Source: Methylophaga sp.
Lineage (GTDB): Bacteria; Pseudomonadota; Gammaproteobacteria; Nitrosococcales; Methylophagaceae
Reading direction: 5' to 3'
DNA length: 62,594 nt
NCBI GenBank assembly: GCA_024636315.1
Contig: JAGXHJ010000033.1
Span: 1-62,594, forward strand
Positions within the stretch are counted from its first letter, which is position 1. Every line of letters starts with the position of its first letter. Positions 37,157 to 45,934 of this stretch are shown here, in pieces. The notes under the pieces are model-generated. The model had not been told where the DNA came from. It saw nothing but the letters and a program-made list of their open reading frames with translations, and did no database searches. The translations under genes and the position numbers were made by a program.

Positions 37157-37185
37157 TAGACCTTATGCGATGTGCGCGTTATAAT
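37157..37185 (+). promoter_or_regulatory. Candidate sigma-70 promoter of secA
   Basis: TATAAT at 37180-37185 is a consensus -10 box about 65 bases before secA. The -35 is weak (TAGACC or TTAGAC at 17-18 bases). No secM-like arrest peptide gene is seen in the 140-base leader. Confidence 0.5.
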
Positions 37186-37250
37186 TACGCGATTTCATGA
37201 TTATACATTTCGGACAGTAACCTCCGCTCAAATACAGGTAGTAACAAGCA

Positions 37251-39965
37251 ATGGTAAGCAAGTTTTTCAGCAAAATCTTCGGCAGTCGTAATGAACGTTT
37301 TCTTAAAGGGCTGGGCAAGATTGTTGGGCAGGTTAATCAGCATGAAGCTGAGATTGAAAAACTGAATGATGAAGCGTTACAAGCAAAGACTATAGAGTTT
37401 CGCCAACGTATAGCTGATGGGCAGAGCATCGATGAGTTATTACCAGAAGCATTTGCTGTTGTCCGAGAAGCAGGCATACGTGTCTTGGGAATGCGTCACT
37501 TTGATGTGCAATTGATCGGTGGCATGGTGCTCAACGATGGCAAAATTGCTGAAATGAAGACTGGTGAAGGTAAAACGCTAGTAGCTACTCTAACGGTATA
37601 TTTAAATGCTCTAGAAGGTGAAGGAGTCCACGTTGTTACTGTCAATGATTACCTTGCCCAGCGTGACTCGGCATGGATGAGTCAACTGTATAGTTTCTTA
37701 GGTTTAACGACAGGCGTTATTGTTTCAGGTTTAGCACCCAATGAACGCCGTGCCGCATATGCCTGCGACATCACTTATGGTACAAATAACGAATTTGGCT
37801 TTGACTACCTTCGCGACAATATGGCGTTCAGTCTAGAAGAAAAAGTACAACGCTCATTACATTTTGCTGTTATCGATGAGGTCGATTCAATCTTAATTGA
37901 TGAGGCGCGAACACCACTTATTATTTCTGGTCCTGCTGAAAATAGCGCTGAACTATATCAACAAGTAGATACCTTAATCCCAAATTTGACCCAACAAATT
38001 GGTGAGGAAGAGGAAATTGAGGTCGAAGGTGATTACACTCTTGATGAAAAAGCAAAACAGGTTCATTTCACTGAAGCTGGCCATGAAAAGATCGAAACAC
38101 TTTTAACGGAAATAGGCTTATTAGACCCGATGGCAAGTTTATATGATGCGGCTAATATCGGTCTTATGCATCATGTAAGCGCGGCTTTACGGGCTCATGT
38201 TTTATTTTCACGCGATGTTGATTACATCGTGCAAAATAATGAAATAGTGATTGTTGATGAATTTACTGGCCGTACAATGCCGGGACGCCGCTGGTCTGAA
38301 GGTTTGCACCAAGCCGTAGAAGCGAAAGAAGGCGTGGAAATTCAAAATGAAAACCAAACATTAGCGTCTATTACTTTCCAAAACTATTTCCGCCTATACC
38401 GTAAACTATCAGGTATGACGGGTACTGCAGATACCGAAGCTTTTGAATTGCAATCAATTTATGGCTTGGAAGTTATTGTAATTCCAACACATAAACCGAT
38501 GCAGCGTAAAGATGCCGCCGATCAGATATTTTTGACGACCAAAGAAAAATACGAAGCTATTGTTGAAGATGTCAAACGTTGTATTGAGCGTAAACAACCG
38601 GTGTTAATAGGTACTTCATCAATTGAAAGTTCTGAATATCTAGATGGACTATTGAATAAAGCTAAAATTAAACATGCAGTATTGAATGCTAAGTTTCACG
38701 AAAAAGAAGCCCAGATAATTGCTCAAGCAGGCAGTTTAGGTACGGTGACTATCGCAACTAATATGGCTGGGCGTGGTACTGATATTGTATTGGGTGGTAG
38801 CTTAGAAGCGGATTATGATGCGCTAGGTGAAAATATTAGCGATGCAGAAAAAGCCAAGGTTAAAGAGGCATGGCAACTACGCCATGATGCTGTTGTTGCC
38901 GCTGGTGGTTTGCATATTATTGGTTCTGAACGTCATGAGTCGCGTCGGATTGATAATCAGTTGCGTGGTCGTTCTGGTCGTCAAGGCGATGCAGGATCAA
39001 GCCGTTTTTACCTATCGCTAGAAGATAACTTAATGCGAATTTTTGCCTCGGAACGTATGGCTGGTCTGATGCAGAAGCTGGGCATGGAAGAGGGTGAAGC
39101 GATTGAACATCCTTGGGTATCTCGTGCTATTGAAAATGCACAGCGTAAAGTAGAAGGACATAACTTCGATATTCGTAAACAATTACTTGAATTTGATGAT
39201 GTGGCCAATGATCAGCGTAAAGTCGTTTACGAACAACGTAATGAATTAATGGCCGCAGATGATGTATCTGAAACTGTTATTTCAATGCGTGAGACTGTAC
39301 TGACAGCTGTTATCAGCGAATATGTCGCGCCAAATAGCATTGATGAACAGTGGAATATTGCTGGGCTTGAAAACACGTTACGTGAAGACTTTGCATTGGA
39401 CTTAGACATCGCCAATTGGTTAGAGCAGGATAATGACTTGCATGAAGAAAGCTTGCGTCAACGCATTATTGAAGAAGCTGAAGCGGCGTGTCAGGCAAAA
39501 GAACAAACAACGGGTGCCGAGTTGATGCGTCATTTTGAAAAAGCCATCATGTTGCAAACTCTAGATAATCAGTGGAAAGAACATTTGGCACAAATGGATT
39601 ATTTACGTCAGGGTATTAATCTACGTGGTTATGCTCAGAAAGATCCAAAACAAGAATTTAAACGCGAAGCCTTTCAATTATTCACAAGCATGTTAGATAG
39701 CATTAAACACGAAGTTATTGCATTGATTTCACGAGTACAAGTACGGGCGCCTGAAGACGTTGAAGCCGTTGAAGAGCAACGTCGTCAAGCTGTAGAAGTG
39801 GAATATCAACATGAGCAAGCCGCAAGCTTGACCAATGATGATGATAACCAACCACCAGCAGCTGAAGCACCTTACCTTCGTGACGGTTCAAAAGTTGGCC
39901 GTAATGACCCTTGTCCTTGTGGTTCAGGGAAAAAATTTAAACAGTGTCATGGCGCTATTAGCTAA
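37251..39965 (+). CDS. secA: Preprotein translocase ATPase SecA
   Basis: ATPase motor that pushes unfolded proteins through SecYEG. 904 residues, same as E. coli (901). Walker [18 protein letters not shown]-like [21 protein letters not shown], the NBD2 motif [35 protein letters not shown], and the C-terminal zinc-binding tail with three Cys and one His ([14 protein letters not shown]) are intact. The argJ start codon overlaps its stop by one base, so the two may be co-translated. Confidence 0.99.
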   Translation: MVSKFFSKIFGSRNERFLKGLGKIVGQVNQHEAEIEKLNDEALQAKTIEFRQRIADGQSIDELLPEAFAVVREAGIRVLGMRHFDVQLIGGMVLNDGKIAEMKTGEGKTLVATLTVYLNALEGEGVHVVTVNDYLAQRDSAWMSQLYSFLGLTTGVIVSGLAPNERRAAYACDITYGTNNEFGFDYLRDNMAFSLEEKVQRSLHFAVIDEVDSILIDEARTPLIISGPAENSAELYQQVDTLIPNLTQQIGEEEEIEVEGDYTLDEKAKQVHFTEAGHEKIETLLTEIGLLDPMASLYDAANIGLMHHVSAALRAHVLFSRDVDYIVQNNEIVIVDEFTGRTMPGRRWSEGLHQAVEAKEGVEIQNENQTLASITFQNYFRLYRKLSGMTGTADTEAFELQSIYGLEVIVIPTHKPMQRKDAADQIFLTTKEKYEAIVEDVKRCIERKQPVLIGTSSIESSEYLDGLLNKAKIKHAVLNAKFHEKEAQIIAQAGSLGTVTIATNMAGRGTDIVLGGSLEADYDALGENISDAEKAKVKEAWQLRHDAVVAAGGLHIIGSERHESRRIDNQLRGRSGRQGDAGSSRFYLSLEDNLMRIFASERMAGLMQKLGMEEGEAIEHPWVSRAIENAQRKVEGHNFDIRKQLLEFDDVANDQRKVVYEQRNELMAADDVSETVISMRETVLTAVISEYVAPNSIDEQWNIAGLENTLREDFALDLDIANWLEQDNDLHEESLRQRIIEEAEAACQAKEQTTGAELMRHFEKAIMLQTLDNQWKEHLAQMDYLRQGINLRGYAQKDPKQEFKREAFQLFTSMLDSIKHEVIALISRVQVRAPEDVEAVEEQRRQAVEVEYQHEQAASLTNDDDNQPPAAEAPYLRDGSKVGRNDPCPCGSGKKFKQCHGAIS

Positions 39966-41191
39966 TGCCAGTCAATCTTATTTCGCCAGAAAAAGATGAT
40001 TTATTGCCTATAGCAGGCATTAAATTGGGTGTGGCCAGCGCTGGAATAAAAACAGTTGGTCGAGTTGATCTAGTATTAATCGAGTTAATTGCAGGCACCA
40101 CAAGCTCGACAATCTTTACTAAAAATGCGTTTTGTGCCGCCCCGGTGACGTTGGCTAAGCGCCATCAAAGCGAAGCGTCACCACGTTATTTGTTGATAAA
40201 CTCAGGTAATGCCAATGCCGGCACAGGCGAGCAGGGCATGCAAGCGGCCCAAACATGTTGCCAAGCAGTCGCTGAGTTATCAAAGCTAAATAGTAATACT
40301 GTCTTGCCATTTTCAACGGGTGTGATTGGTCAGCAATTACCTGTAGAAAAAATAAAAACAGCATTGCCAGATGCCTACCAAAATTTAGCAACTGACAATT
40401 GGTATGCTGCCGCGCATGCCATCATGACGACAGATACCATCGCTAAGGCACTATCCAAACAACTTGAGATTGATGGGCAAACGATTACGGTTACCGGAAT
40501 CGCGAAAGGCTCAGGTATGATTCGCCCAGATATGGCAACAATGCTGTCTTATATTGCGACTGATGCTGCGATTGCCCAAGTAGTACTAGATGCTATGTTG
40601 CTGAAAGCCGCTGATCAATCATTTAATAGAATATCAGTTGATGGTGATACCTCTACCAACGATGCCTGCGTCTTAATGGCTACTGGCCAAGCTACCAATG
40701 CGGTCATTACTGATTTTAACTCAGCTAATGCACAAACCATATATCAAGTGATCGCAGAAGTGAGTCAGCATCTTGCCCACGCGGTAGTGCGTGATGGCGA
40801 AGGGGCAACAAAATTTATCGAAATCGAAGTCGAACAAGGCCAAGATAGAGAAGAATGTCGGCAAGTAGCGTATACAATTGCCCATTCACCTTTAGTCAAA
40901 ACAGCCTTATTTGCCTCTGACCCAAATTGGGGGCGAATTTTAGCTGCGGTGGGTCGCAGTGGTATTAGCGATTTTGATTTATCTAAAGTTGCAATATATC
41001 TAGGCAAGGTTTGCATCGTTGATGGCGGTGAACCAGCAGCTGATTATACTGAAGAGCAAGGCCAGCAAGTGACAAGCCAAGACGAAATTTTGATACGAGT
41101 TATACTCGGTCGGGGTGATGCGTCTGATACAGTTTGGACCTGTGATTTTTCTTATGACTACGTGAAAATAAACGCCGAGTATCGTAGTTAA
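39965..41191 (+). CDS. argJ: Glutamate N-acetyltransferase / amino-acid acetyltransferase ArgJ
   Basis: Transfers acetyl groups from N-acetylornithine to glutamate in the recycling arginine pathway. The proenzyme cleaves itself before Thr192 in DMATMLSY, and the N-terminal INSGNANAGTGEQG and the C-terminal FASDPNWGRILAAVGRSG motifs are conserved. 408 residues. Start overlaps the secA stop (TAATG). Whether it is bifunctional cannot be told from sequence. Confidence 0.97.
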   Translation: MPVNLISPEKDDLLPIAGIKLGVASAGIKTVGRVDLVLIELIAGTTSSTIFTKNAFCAAPVTLAKRHQSEASPRYLLINSGNANAGTGEQGMQAAQTCCQAVAELSKLNSNTVLPFSTGVIGQQLPVEKIKTALPDAYQNLATDNWYAAAHAIMTTDTIAKALSKQLEIDGQTITVTGIAKGSGMIRPDMATMLSYIATDAAIAQVVLDAMLLKAADQSFNRISVDGDTSTNDACVLMATGQATNAVITDFNSANAQTIYQVIAEVSQHLAHAVVRDGEGATKFIEIEVEQGQDREECRQVAYTIAHSPLVKTALFASDPNWGRILAAVGRSGISDFDLSKVAIYLGKVCIVDGGEPAADYTEEQGQQVTSQDEILIRVILGRGDASDTVWTCDFSYDYVKINAEYRS

Positions 41192-41200
41192 ATCTCACTG

Positions 41201-42253
41201 ATGACTGATAATACAATAACAACCTTAGGACAATTTCTGCACCGAAGCGGGGCCCAATATCGGGTATTCGATATGGGACGACGTGTTGTTAAAATATCTG
41301 TTGGAGAGTTTGTCGGGTTTGAACAAGCCAAATTACCATATCCATACCCACTGAATAAACAAGCCCTATTTGGAGTTGTGTTTTGGAATTCTGAACATGC
41401 TGATAAACAGTATGTTTGGTTTTTGAAATTGCCTTTAGACGAGCAGGGTTTGCTGATCCAAGCCGCAAGAGATGAATTTTTAGTGATGCTGTTAGACCGT
41501 GTCGGCGAATGCATGCTGGCAGCAGATGACGGCAAACAGATTGAAGGCGCTTTAAAAGATAGTCCGTACACCTTTGTGCCTCAAGAGCAAAAAATGGCAG
41601 TCTTTAATGCCCACGTTACCAAATGTCTTAATATGCCAGCATCACCATTTTACGATGCCGCCTTGGCTTATTTTACCGGTGTAACTGACAAAAATGACTG
41701 GCAATCATTAGCTATGCAAGGAATCGCTGATATAGCTATCAGATTAGCCAATGATGGCGAAGAAACTATAGATTTGATTGCGACTCTTCCCAACTTGCCC
41801 GAAGTGCCATGGAATGTATTTAGTACATTTTTAGAACACGCAGAGCCCGTTGCAGGAATTGTTGAAGTGTTAGCACAGCGCTTGAATATGGAGCTACAGG
41901 AAAAACAGCCTGATATTAATCAAATTTGTGCTTGTTTACGCGCCGCTTCAAATAGCCCTGCGCGAGGCCTAGTTGATTCGATGGTCAAGCGTGTATTAAA
42001 ACATTCGTGTAGCCGGAACATTGAGGTTTTAGCGACAATTAGTGGACGAATCTGGCGTGTATTAGAACAAGACGTCATTTGCCAGATGTTTCTGGAACAA
42101 TTGGCGCGTAATGATGCCGGTCAAGAAGGATTTAATCAGCTAGTAGTCGATGTTTTGTATTTGCCAAGAATGCGTCCACATATTATGCAGGCCTTACGCG
42201 CACCACAACGTTCAAAAGAACTAAGTATCGCTGTCGGCAAATTATTCAGTTAA
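41201..42253 (+). CDS. DUF3549 family protein
   Basis: 350-residue soluble protein with no signal peptide or membrane helix. N-terminus TTLGQFLHRSGAQYRVFDMGRRVVKIS and the segment FGVVFWNSEHADKQYVWFLKLPLDEQGLL match gammaproteobacterial DUF3549 proteins. The rest is mostly helical. The family has no assigned function. It starts 9 bases after argJ and ends 9 bases before the convergent marC-like gene. Confidence 0.8.
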   Translation: MTDNTITTLGQFLHRSGAQYRVFDMGRRVVKISVGEFVGFEQAKLPYPYPLNKQALFGVVFWNSEHADKQYVWFLKLPLDEQGLLIQAARDEFLVMLLDRVGECMLAADDGKQIEGALKDSPYTFVPQEQKMAVFNAHVTKCLNMPASPFYDAALAYFTGVTDKNDWQSLAMQGIADIAIRLANDGEETIDLIATLPNLPEVPWNVFSTFLEHAEPVAGIVEVLAQRLNMELQEKQPDINQICACLRAASNSPARGLVDSMVKRVLKHSCSRNIEVLATISGRIWRVLEQDVICQMFLEQLARNDAGQEGFNQLVVDVLYLPRMRPHIMQALRAPQRSKELSIAVGKLFS

Positions 42254-42262
42254 TTCATCAAT

Positions 42263-42895
42263 TCATGAATTAAGCACAGGAAATAAACCTTTCAAGCCGT
42301 TAGCAATAAACTCGATGGCAATGGCCGCTAAAATTAAGCCCATAATTCTTGTTGAAATATTAATGCCAACTGCACTAATGTGTTTAGCAATAAAGGGCAT
42401 TACTTTAAATATTAACCACAACACTACGCCAAGTATAATGATATCGGTAGCTAGTAAACCGTAGTGAACTACCCCCGATCCTTTAGATGCATTAATGATC
42501 ACCGTACCGATTGCACCTGGTCCTGCTAATAAGGGCATAGCCAAGGGCACAACCGCGATTGATTCACTGTCATGCTGTTCTACAGTATTCCTATTTTGCT
42601 TGATTGTGCCATGTGAAGTGTTCAGCATTGATATGGCCATTAGCAAAATCAGAATGCCACCACCGACACGAAATGAATCAATACTAATACCAAAAACATT
42701 AAGTACGAATTCGCCAAAAAACAGCGTGATAAGTAAAATTAAGGTGGTAGCTATAACAACAATCTGGCCAATTTTAACCCGTTGTGTAACCGTGGCATCG
42801 GCAGTCAGTGTCAAAAAAACGGGGATTATGCCTATAGGGTTGGATATAGCAAGTATCGCAATTAAGAATTTAGTATATTCGGTAATGTCGAGCAT
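42263..42895 (-). CDS. MarC-family integral membrane protein (UPF0056)
   Basis: 210-residue protein with six membrane helices typical of the MarC/YhgN family. Family features: FLIAILAISNPIGIIPVFL, GGGILILLMAISML, PLAMPLLAGPGAIGTVI, and GINISTRIMGLILAAIAIEFIANGL. Function is unsettled; despite the name it is not shown to cause antibiotic resistance. It lies 32 bases downstream of def on the same strand. Confidence 0.88.
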   Translation of the reverse strand: MLDITEYTKFLIAILAISNPIGIIPVFLTLTADATVTQRVKIGQIVVIATTLILLITLFFGEFVLNVFGISIDSFRVGGGILILLMAISMLNTSHGTIKQNRNTVEQHDSESIAVVPLAMPLLAGPGAIGTVIINASKGSGVVHYGLLATDIIILGVVLWLIFKVMPFIAKHISAVGINISTRIMGLILAAIAIEFIANGLKGLFPVLNS

Positions 42896-42927
42896 ATCTC
42901 TCTCTTAGTGTTGTTTATAAATGAGCA

Positions 42928-43461
42928 TTAGTTGTTTGTGAACTGTTTCAGCCATTCTTTTTCCATCATGATCTCGTGGGTGCTTTCAACGCGGTCAATA
43001 TAAACGATACCGTCTAGGTGATCTAATTCATGCTGGAACACACGAGCAATAAAGCCTGTGTATTCTACTTCAATGTGCTCATTAGACCGAGATGTATATT
43101 GAACTTTAATTGCCTGATGACGAGGGACTAAACCTCTTATCCCAGGTAAGCTTAAACAGCCTTCCCAGCCTTTTTCAACTTCATCAGAACGCCAGATTAT
43201 TTCAGGATTAATAACAAAAGTTGGTGCCATTTCCGGCGCGAGTGGGTAACGTGAATTGGGCCGTGAACACATAATGAATAATCGTTGGTTGATATCAACT
43301 TGTGGTGCGGCAATGCCCACACCATTTTTAGCAATGACAAATGCTAATAACTCATCGAGCAAATGTTGGGTTTCGGTAGACAATATCTCAGTAACCGGCT
43401 CAGCTTGACGGCGAAGATGAGGGTGACCTAATTGAATTAATTCAAAGTCTGTATGATTCAT
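42928..43461 (-). CDS. def: Peptide deformylase
   Basis: Metalloenzyme that removes the formyl group from nascent proteins at the ribosome exit. The three motifs are present: GVGIAAPQV, EGCLSLPGIRG and the metal-binding QHELDHLDG. 177 residues. It is not beside fmt, where def usually lies in gammaproteobacteria, and may be a second paralogue. Its start overlaps the stop of an oxygenase gene by one base (TAATG), so translation is likely coupled to that gene. Confidence 0.95.
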   Translation of the reverse strand: MNHTDFELIQLGHPHLRRQAEPVTEILSTETQHLLDELLAFVIAKNGVGIAAPQVDINQRLFIMCSRPNSRYPLAPEMAPTFVINPEIIWRSDEVEKGWEGCLSLPGIRGLVPRHQAIKVQYTSRSNEHIEVEYTGFIARVFQHELDHLDGIVYIDRVESTHEIMMEKEWLKQFTNN

Positions 43462-44426
43462 TAGTATGCATTCTCCAATGAATCATTGATATGAAACCAG
43501 CCAGAAATACTGTAACGATCGCGATTTGCCCTAAGAACTTGGTGTGGGAATTGGTCACTGAGAAAAACGATAAATTTACCGTATTCAGGAAGTATTTGTT
43601 CGATAACCTCCTCAGTTTCAGGATGATAGATAACAAGCTCACCACCATCAGCAGTTTGCCAATCAGGGTTAAGATATAACAAGGTCGTTAGTATGCGATT
43701 AGATTGGCCTTTAAATGCATCTACATGGCGTTGGTAGTAAGCACCAGGAGCGTAATGAGCATAGTGCGCTTCGTATTTAAATAAGCCCATATATAAGCGT
43801 TGATTGAGCTCTGTACGCAAATTGGACATCCAATCAAGGTAACTAGCATCAATACCATTATCGACCGTCAGCCAGCGAGTCTCATCACTACGAATTTCTT
43901 GATTTAGTTGAAATGCTTGTTTACGACCAACACCTGCTACATTAAAGTCAGCAGTAGTAAGTTGAGTGACTCGCTGGGAGAGGGAGACCATCATTGTTTC
44001 AGGCAGTAGCTGAGGTGCAATGTAATAACCCTTGTCGACAAGTGCATCGGCAATTTGGTCATATATATCAATAACGACTAGAGGCGAAATAGTGACAGCA
44101 TCGTTTTCAATAGTCGTAACTACGCAATATGCGTTGTCGATAAGTGCTTCGTCAATCTGCTTAGATAGATCAGCAACTACGGTCGGTGAAATATTGACCG
44201 AGTCCTCATCAATAGTCGCCATAATGCAATAAGGCTTATCAGTCAGGTTGTCATCATGCTGGTCAGTTGTATCTGCATCTGTGAGCGACGAAATATTGAC
44301 CGAATCATTTTCAATAGTGGCCATAATACAAAATGCCTTGTCGACAAAAGCATTGTCATCTTGGTTATAGATATCAATAACCACAACGGGTGTACTATTT
44401 TCCAAATTATTTTCATGAACAGTCAT
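43461..44426 (-). CDS. 2OG-Fe(II) oxygenase (prolyl-hydroxylase-like) with repeated N-terminus
   Basis: 321 residues. The C-terminal ~200 form a 2-oxoglutarate/Fe(II) dioxygenase of the PHD/SM-20 type. Iron ligands H234, D236 (QRHVDAF) and H295 (FPHQVL) and the 2OG-binding R304 (DRYSISGWF) are all present, as is the LNPDW...GGELVIY segment. Related bacterial enzymes hydroxylate prolines, for example of EF-Tu in Pseudomonas; the target here is unknown. The family's usual opening (QIADALVDKGYYI) begins only near residue 124, preceded by about three 34-residue copies of the same unit. The stop overlaps def. The repeat is continuous in frame and could be expressed, but its function is unknown. 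Confidence 0.85.
   Translation of the reverse strand: MTVHENNLENSTPVVVIDIYNQDDNAFVDKAFCIMATIENDSVNISSLTDADTTDQHDDNLTDKPYCIMATIDEDSVNISPTVVADLSKQIDEALIDNAYCVVTTIENDAVTISPLVVIDIYDQIADALVDKGYYIAPQLLPETMMVSLSQRVTQLTTADFNVAGVGRKQAFQLNQEIRSDETRWLTVDNGIDASYLDWMSNLRTELNQRLYMGLFKYEAHYAHYAPGAYYQRHVDAFKGQSNRILTTLLYLNPDWQTADGGELVIYHPETEEVIEQILPEYGKFIVFLSDQFPHQVLRANRDRYSISGWFHINDSLENAY
44016..44393 (-). repeat. Tandem 102-bp repeats encoding the oxygenase N-terminus
   Basis: Residues 12-137 of the oxygenase hold about 3.5 copies of a 34-residue unit. Landmarks recur at exact 34 spacing: D29-K30, D63-K64, D97-N98, D131-K132; and S46, S80, S114 at the end of ENDSVNIS-like segments. Copies have diverged in sequence (for example CIMATIENDSVNIS, CIMATIDEDSVNIS, CVVTTIENDAVTIS) but keep length, so selection or recent amplification is possible. 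Confidence 0.9.
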
Positions 44427-44627
44427 AACACGATACCGATAGGCACTAAAAGGTTGATTGCTATATTTTGTTCCATTTTAGTGAAAATTTCTTCATTATT
44501 ATCAGGCTTAGTGATGACCACAGTACCAAGGGGTATTGCGGGCAAGCTCGATAATCACTAAAGCTTAAGCAGGCAACGCTTTATCGTTATTTTAGAAGAC
44601 ATGATGAACTAATAAAAGGTTGCTGTA

Positions 44628-45857
44628 TTAACCAAAAAACCAATAAGCAACTACGATAGCGGCGAGGATGCCAGCAACGTCAGCGGCAATGCCACATGCC
44701 GCCGCATGACGAATATTTTTAATGCCTACGGAACCAAAATATACCGCTAATACATAAAATGTAGTTTCAGTGCTTCCTTGCACAATAGAGGCGAGTCGAC
44801 CAGCAAAGGAATCAGCACCGTAAACATGCATGGTATCGACCATCATGGCACGAGCACCACTGCCGCTAAAGGGTTTCATTAAGGCCGTTGGCATCGCATC
44901 AATAAAACGGTCATCTAAATTTAACGATAAAACGAGATGGCGTAATCCACTGGCTAATAAGTCGAGGGCACCACTGGCACGAAATACACCGATAGCAACC
45001 AACATGGCAACGAGATAGGGAATGATCTTAATAGCGGTTTCGAAACCTTCTTTAGCACCATCGATAAAAGCGTCATAAGCATCCACTCTTTTGAAGACGG
45101 CACCAGCTATAAATAACATAACTAATGAAAATAGAATGATATTACTGATCAATGCTGATTGTGCCAGCATGTCAGCTTGGGTCAGGTTGGCGAAATAAGA
45201 TAATAGGCCAGCTATTAATAGGGTAAACCCGCCTAGATAACTGATAATAACTTTATCAATCAGATTAATTTTTTGTACCCACGATACAGTGAGCAAGCCA
45301 ATTATGGTAGATGTATAAGTTGCGATTAGAATCGGAATAAAAACATCGGTTGGATTAGCGGCGCCCAATTGGGCACGATAGGTGAAAATGGTGACAGGGA
45401 ATAACGTAACCGCTGAGGTGTTAATGACCAAAAATAGGATTTGGGCGTTGCTAGCGGTATCTTTGTCTGGGTTGATAGATTGTAGCTCTTTCATCGCTTT
45501 GATACCTAGCGGTGTTGCGGCGTTGTCCAGCCCTAAGGCATTGGCGGCAATATTCATCACCATCGCACCTAAAGCAGGGTGATTCTTAGGTACTTCGGGC
45601 ATTAACTTAGCAAATAGCGGGGTTAAACCACGAGTAAGTAAATCAATAAAACCACTGCGTTCGCCGATTCGCATAATGCCTAACCATAAAGCCAATATGC
45701 CCGTGAGCCCAAGCGAAATTTCAAAAGCATTTTTTGACAGACTGAACATGGCTGTCATCATTTGATCAAATATCTGAGTATCACCAAACACAAATAACTT
45801 TATCAATGCAACGATAAAGGCGATAGTAAAAAAAGCGATCCAGATGATATTAAGCAT
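44628..45857 (-). CDS. Nucleoside-recognition (Gate) domain membrane protein, SpmA/SpmB-like
   Basis: 409-residue integral membrane protein with about ten helices and two Gate domains, resembling a fusion of the spore maturation proteins SpmA and SpmB. Typical segments: EISLGLTGILALWLGIMRIGE, NIAANALGLDNAATPLGIKAM, NTSAVTLFPVTI in the first half, and GFETAIKIIPYLVAMLVAIGVF, PFSGSGARAMMVDTM, GSTETTFYVLAVYFGSVGI in the second. Spore formation is not implied; such proteins are common in Gram-negatives, where the substrate is unknown. It lies downstream of deaD beyond a strong terminator. Confidence 0.85.
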   Translation of the reverse strand: MLNIIWIAFFTIAFIVALIKLFVFGDTQIFDQMMTAMFSLSKNAFEISLGLTGILALWLGIMRIGERSGFIDLLTRGLTPLFAKLMPEVPKNHPALGAMVMNIAANALGLDNAATPLGIKAMKELQSINPDKDTASNAQILFLVINTSAVTLFPVTIFTYRAQLGAANPTDVFIPILIATYTSTIIGLLTVSWVQKINLIDKVIISYLGGFTLLIAGLLSYFANLTQADMLAQSALISNIILFSLVMLFIAGAVFKRVDAYDAFIDGAKEGFETAIKIIPYLVAMLVAIGVFRASGALDLLASGLRHLVLSLNLDDRFIDAMPTALMKPFSGSGARAMMVDTMHVYGADSFAGRLASIVQGSTETTFYVLAVYFGSVGIKNIRHAAACGIAADVAGILAAIVVAYWFFG

Positions 45858-45882
45858 TGTTTATTATTACATAGCCAGCAAC

Positions 45883-45912
45883 AAAAAAGGACGCTAGTTA
45901 GCGTCCTTTTTT
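45883..45912. terminator. Strong bidirectional terminator after deaD
   Basis: Perfect 12-bp arms AAAAAAGGACGC (45883-45894) and GCGTCCTTTTTT (45901-45912) with a 6-base loop, A-run on one side and T-run on the other. It follows the deaD stop by 22 bases on the minus strand. Confidence 0.9.
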
Positions 45913-45934
45913 GGGATTACTAATGAGCTATTAA

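Noticed and set aside
37111-37250. Possible secM-like arrest peptide gene before secA
   Set aside because: The spacer is only 140 bases with no frame of suitable length or secretion signal.
42495-42908. 137-codon plus-strand frame antisense to the marC-like gene
   Set aside because: It mirrors the marC codons, and the opposite strand shows clear MarC motifs.
44423-44545. 40-codon reverse frame whose TGA overlaps the oxygenase ATG
   Set aside because: The overlap looks like coupling, but the frame has only a TTG start, no RBS and no recognisable features; probably chance.
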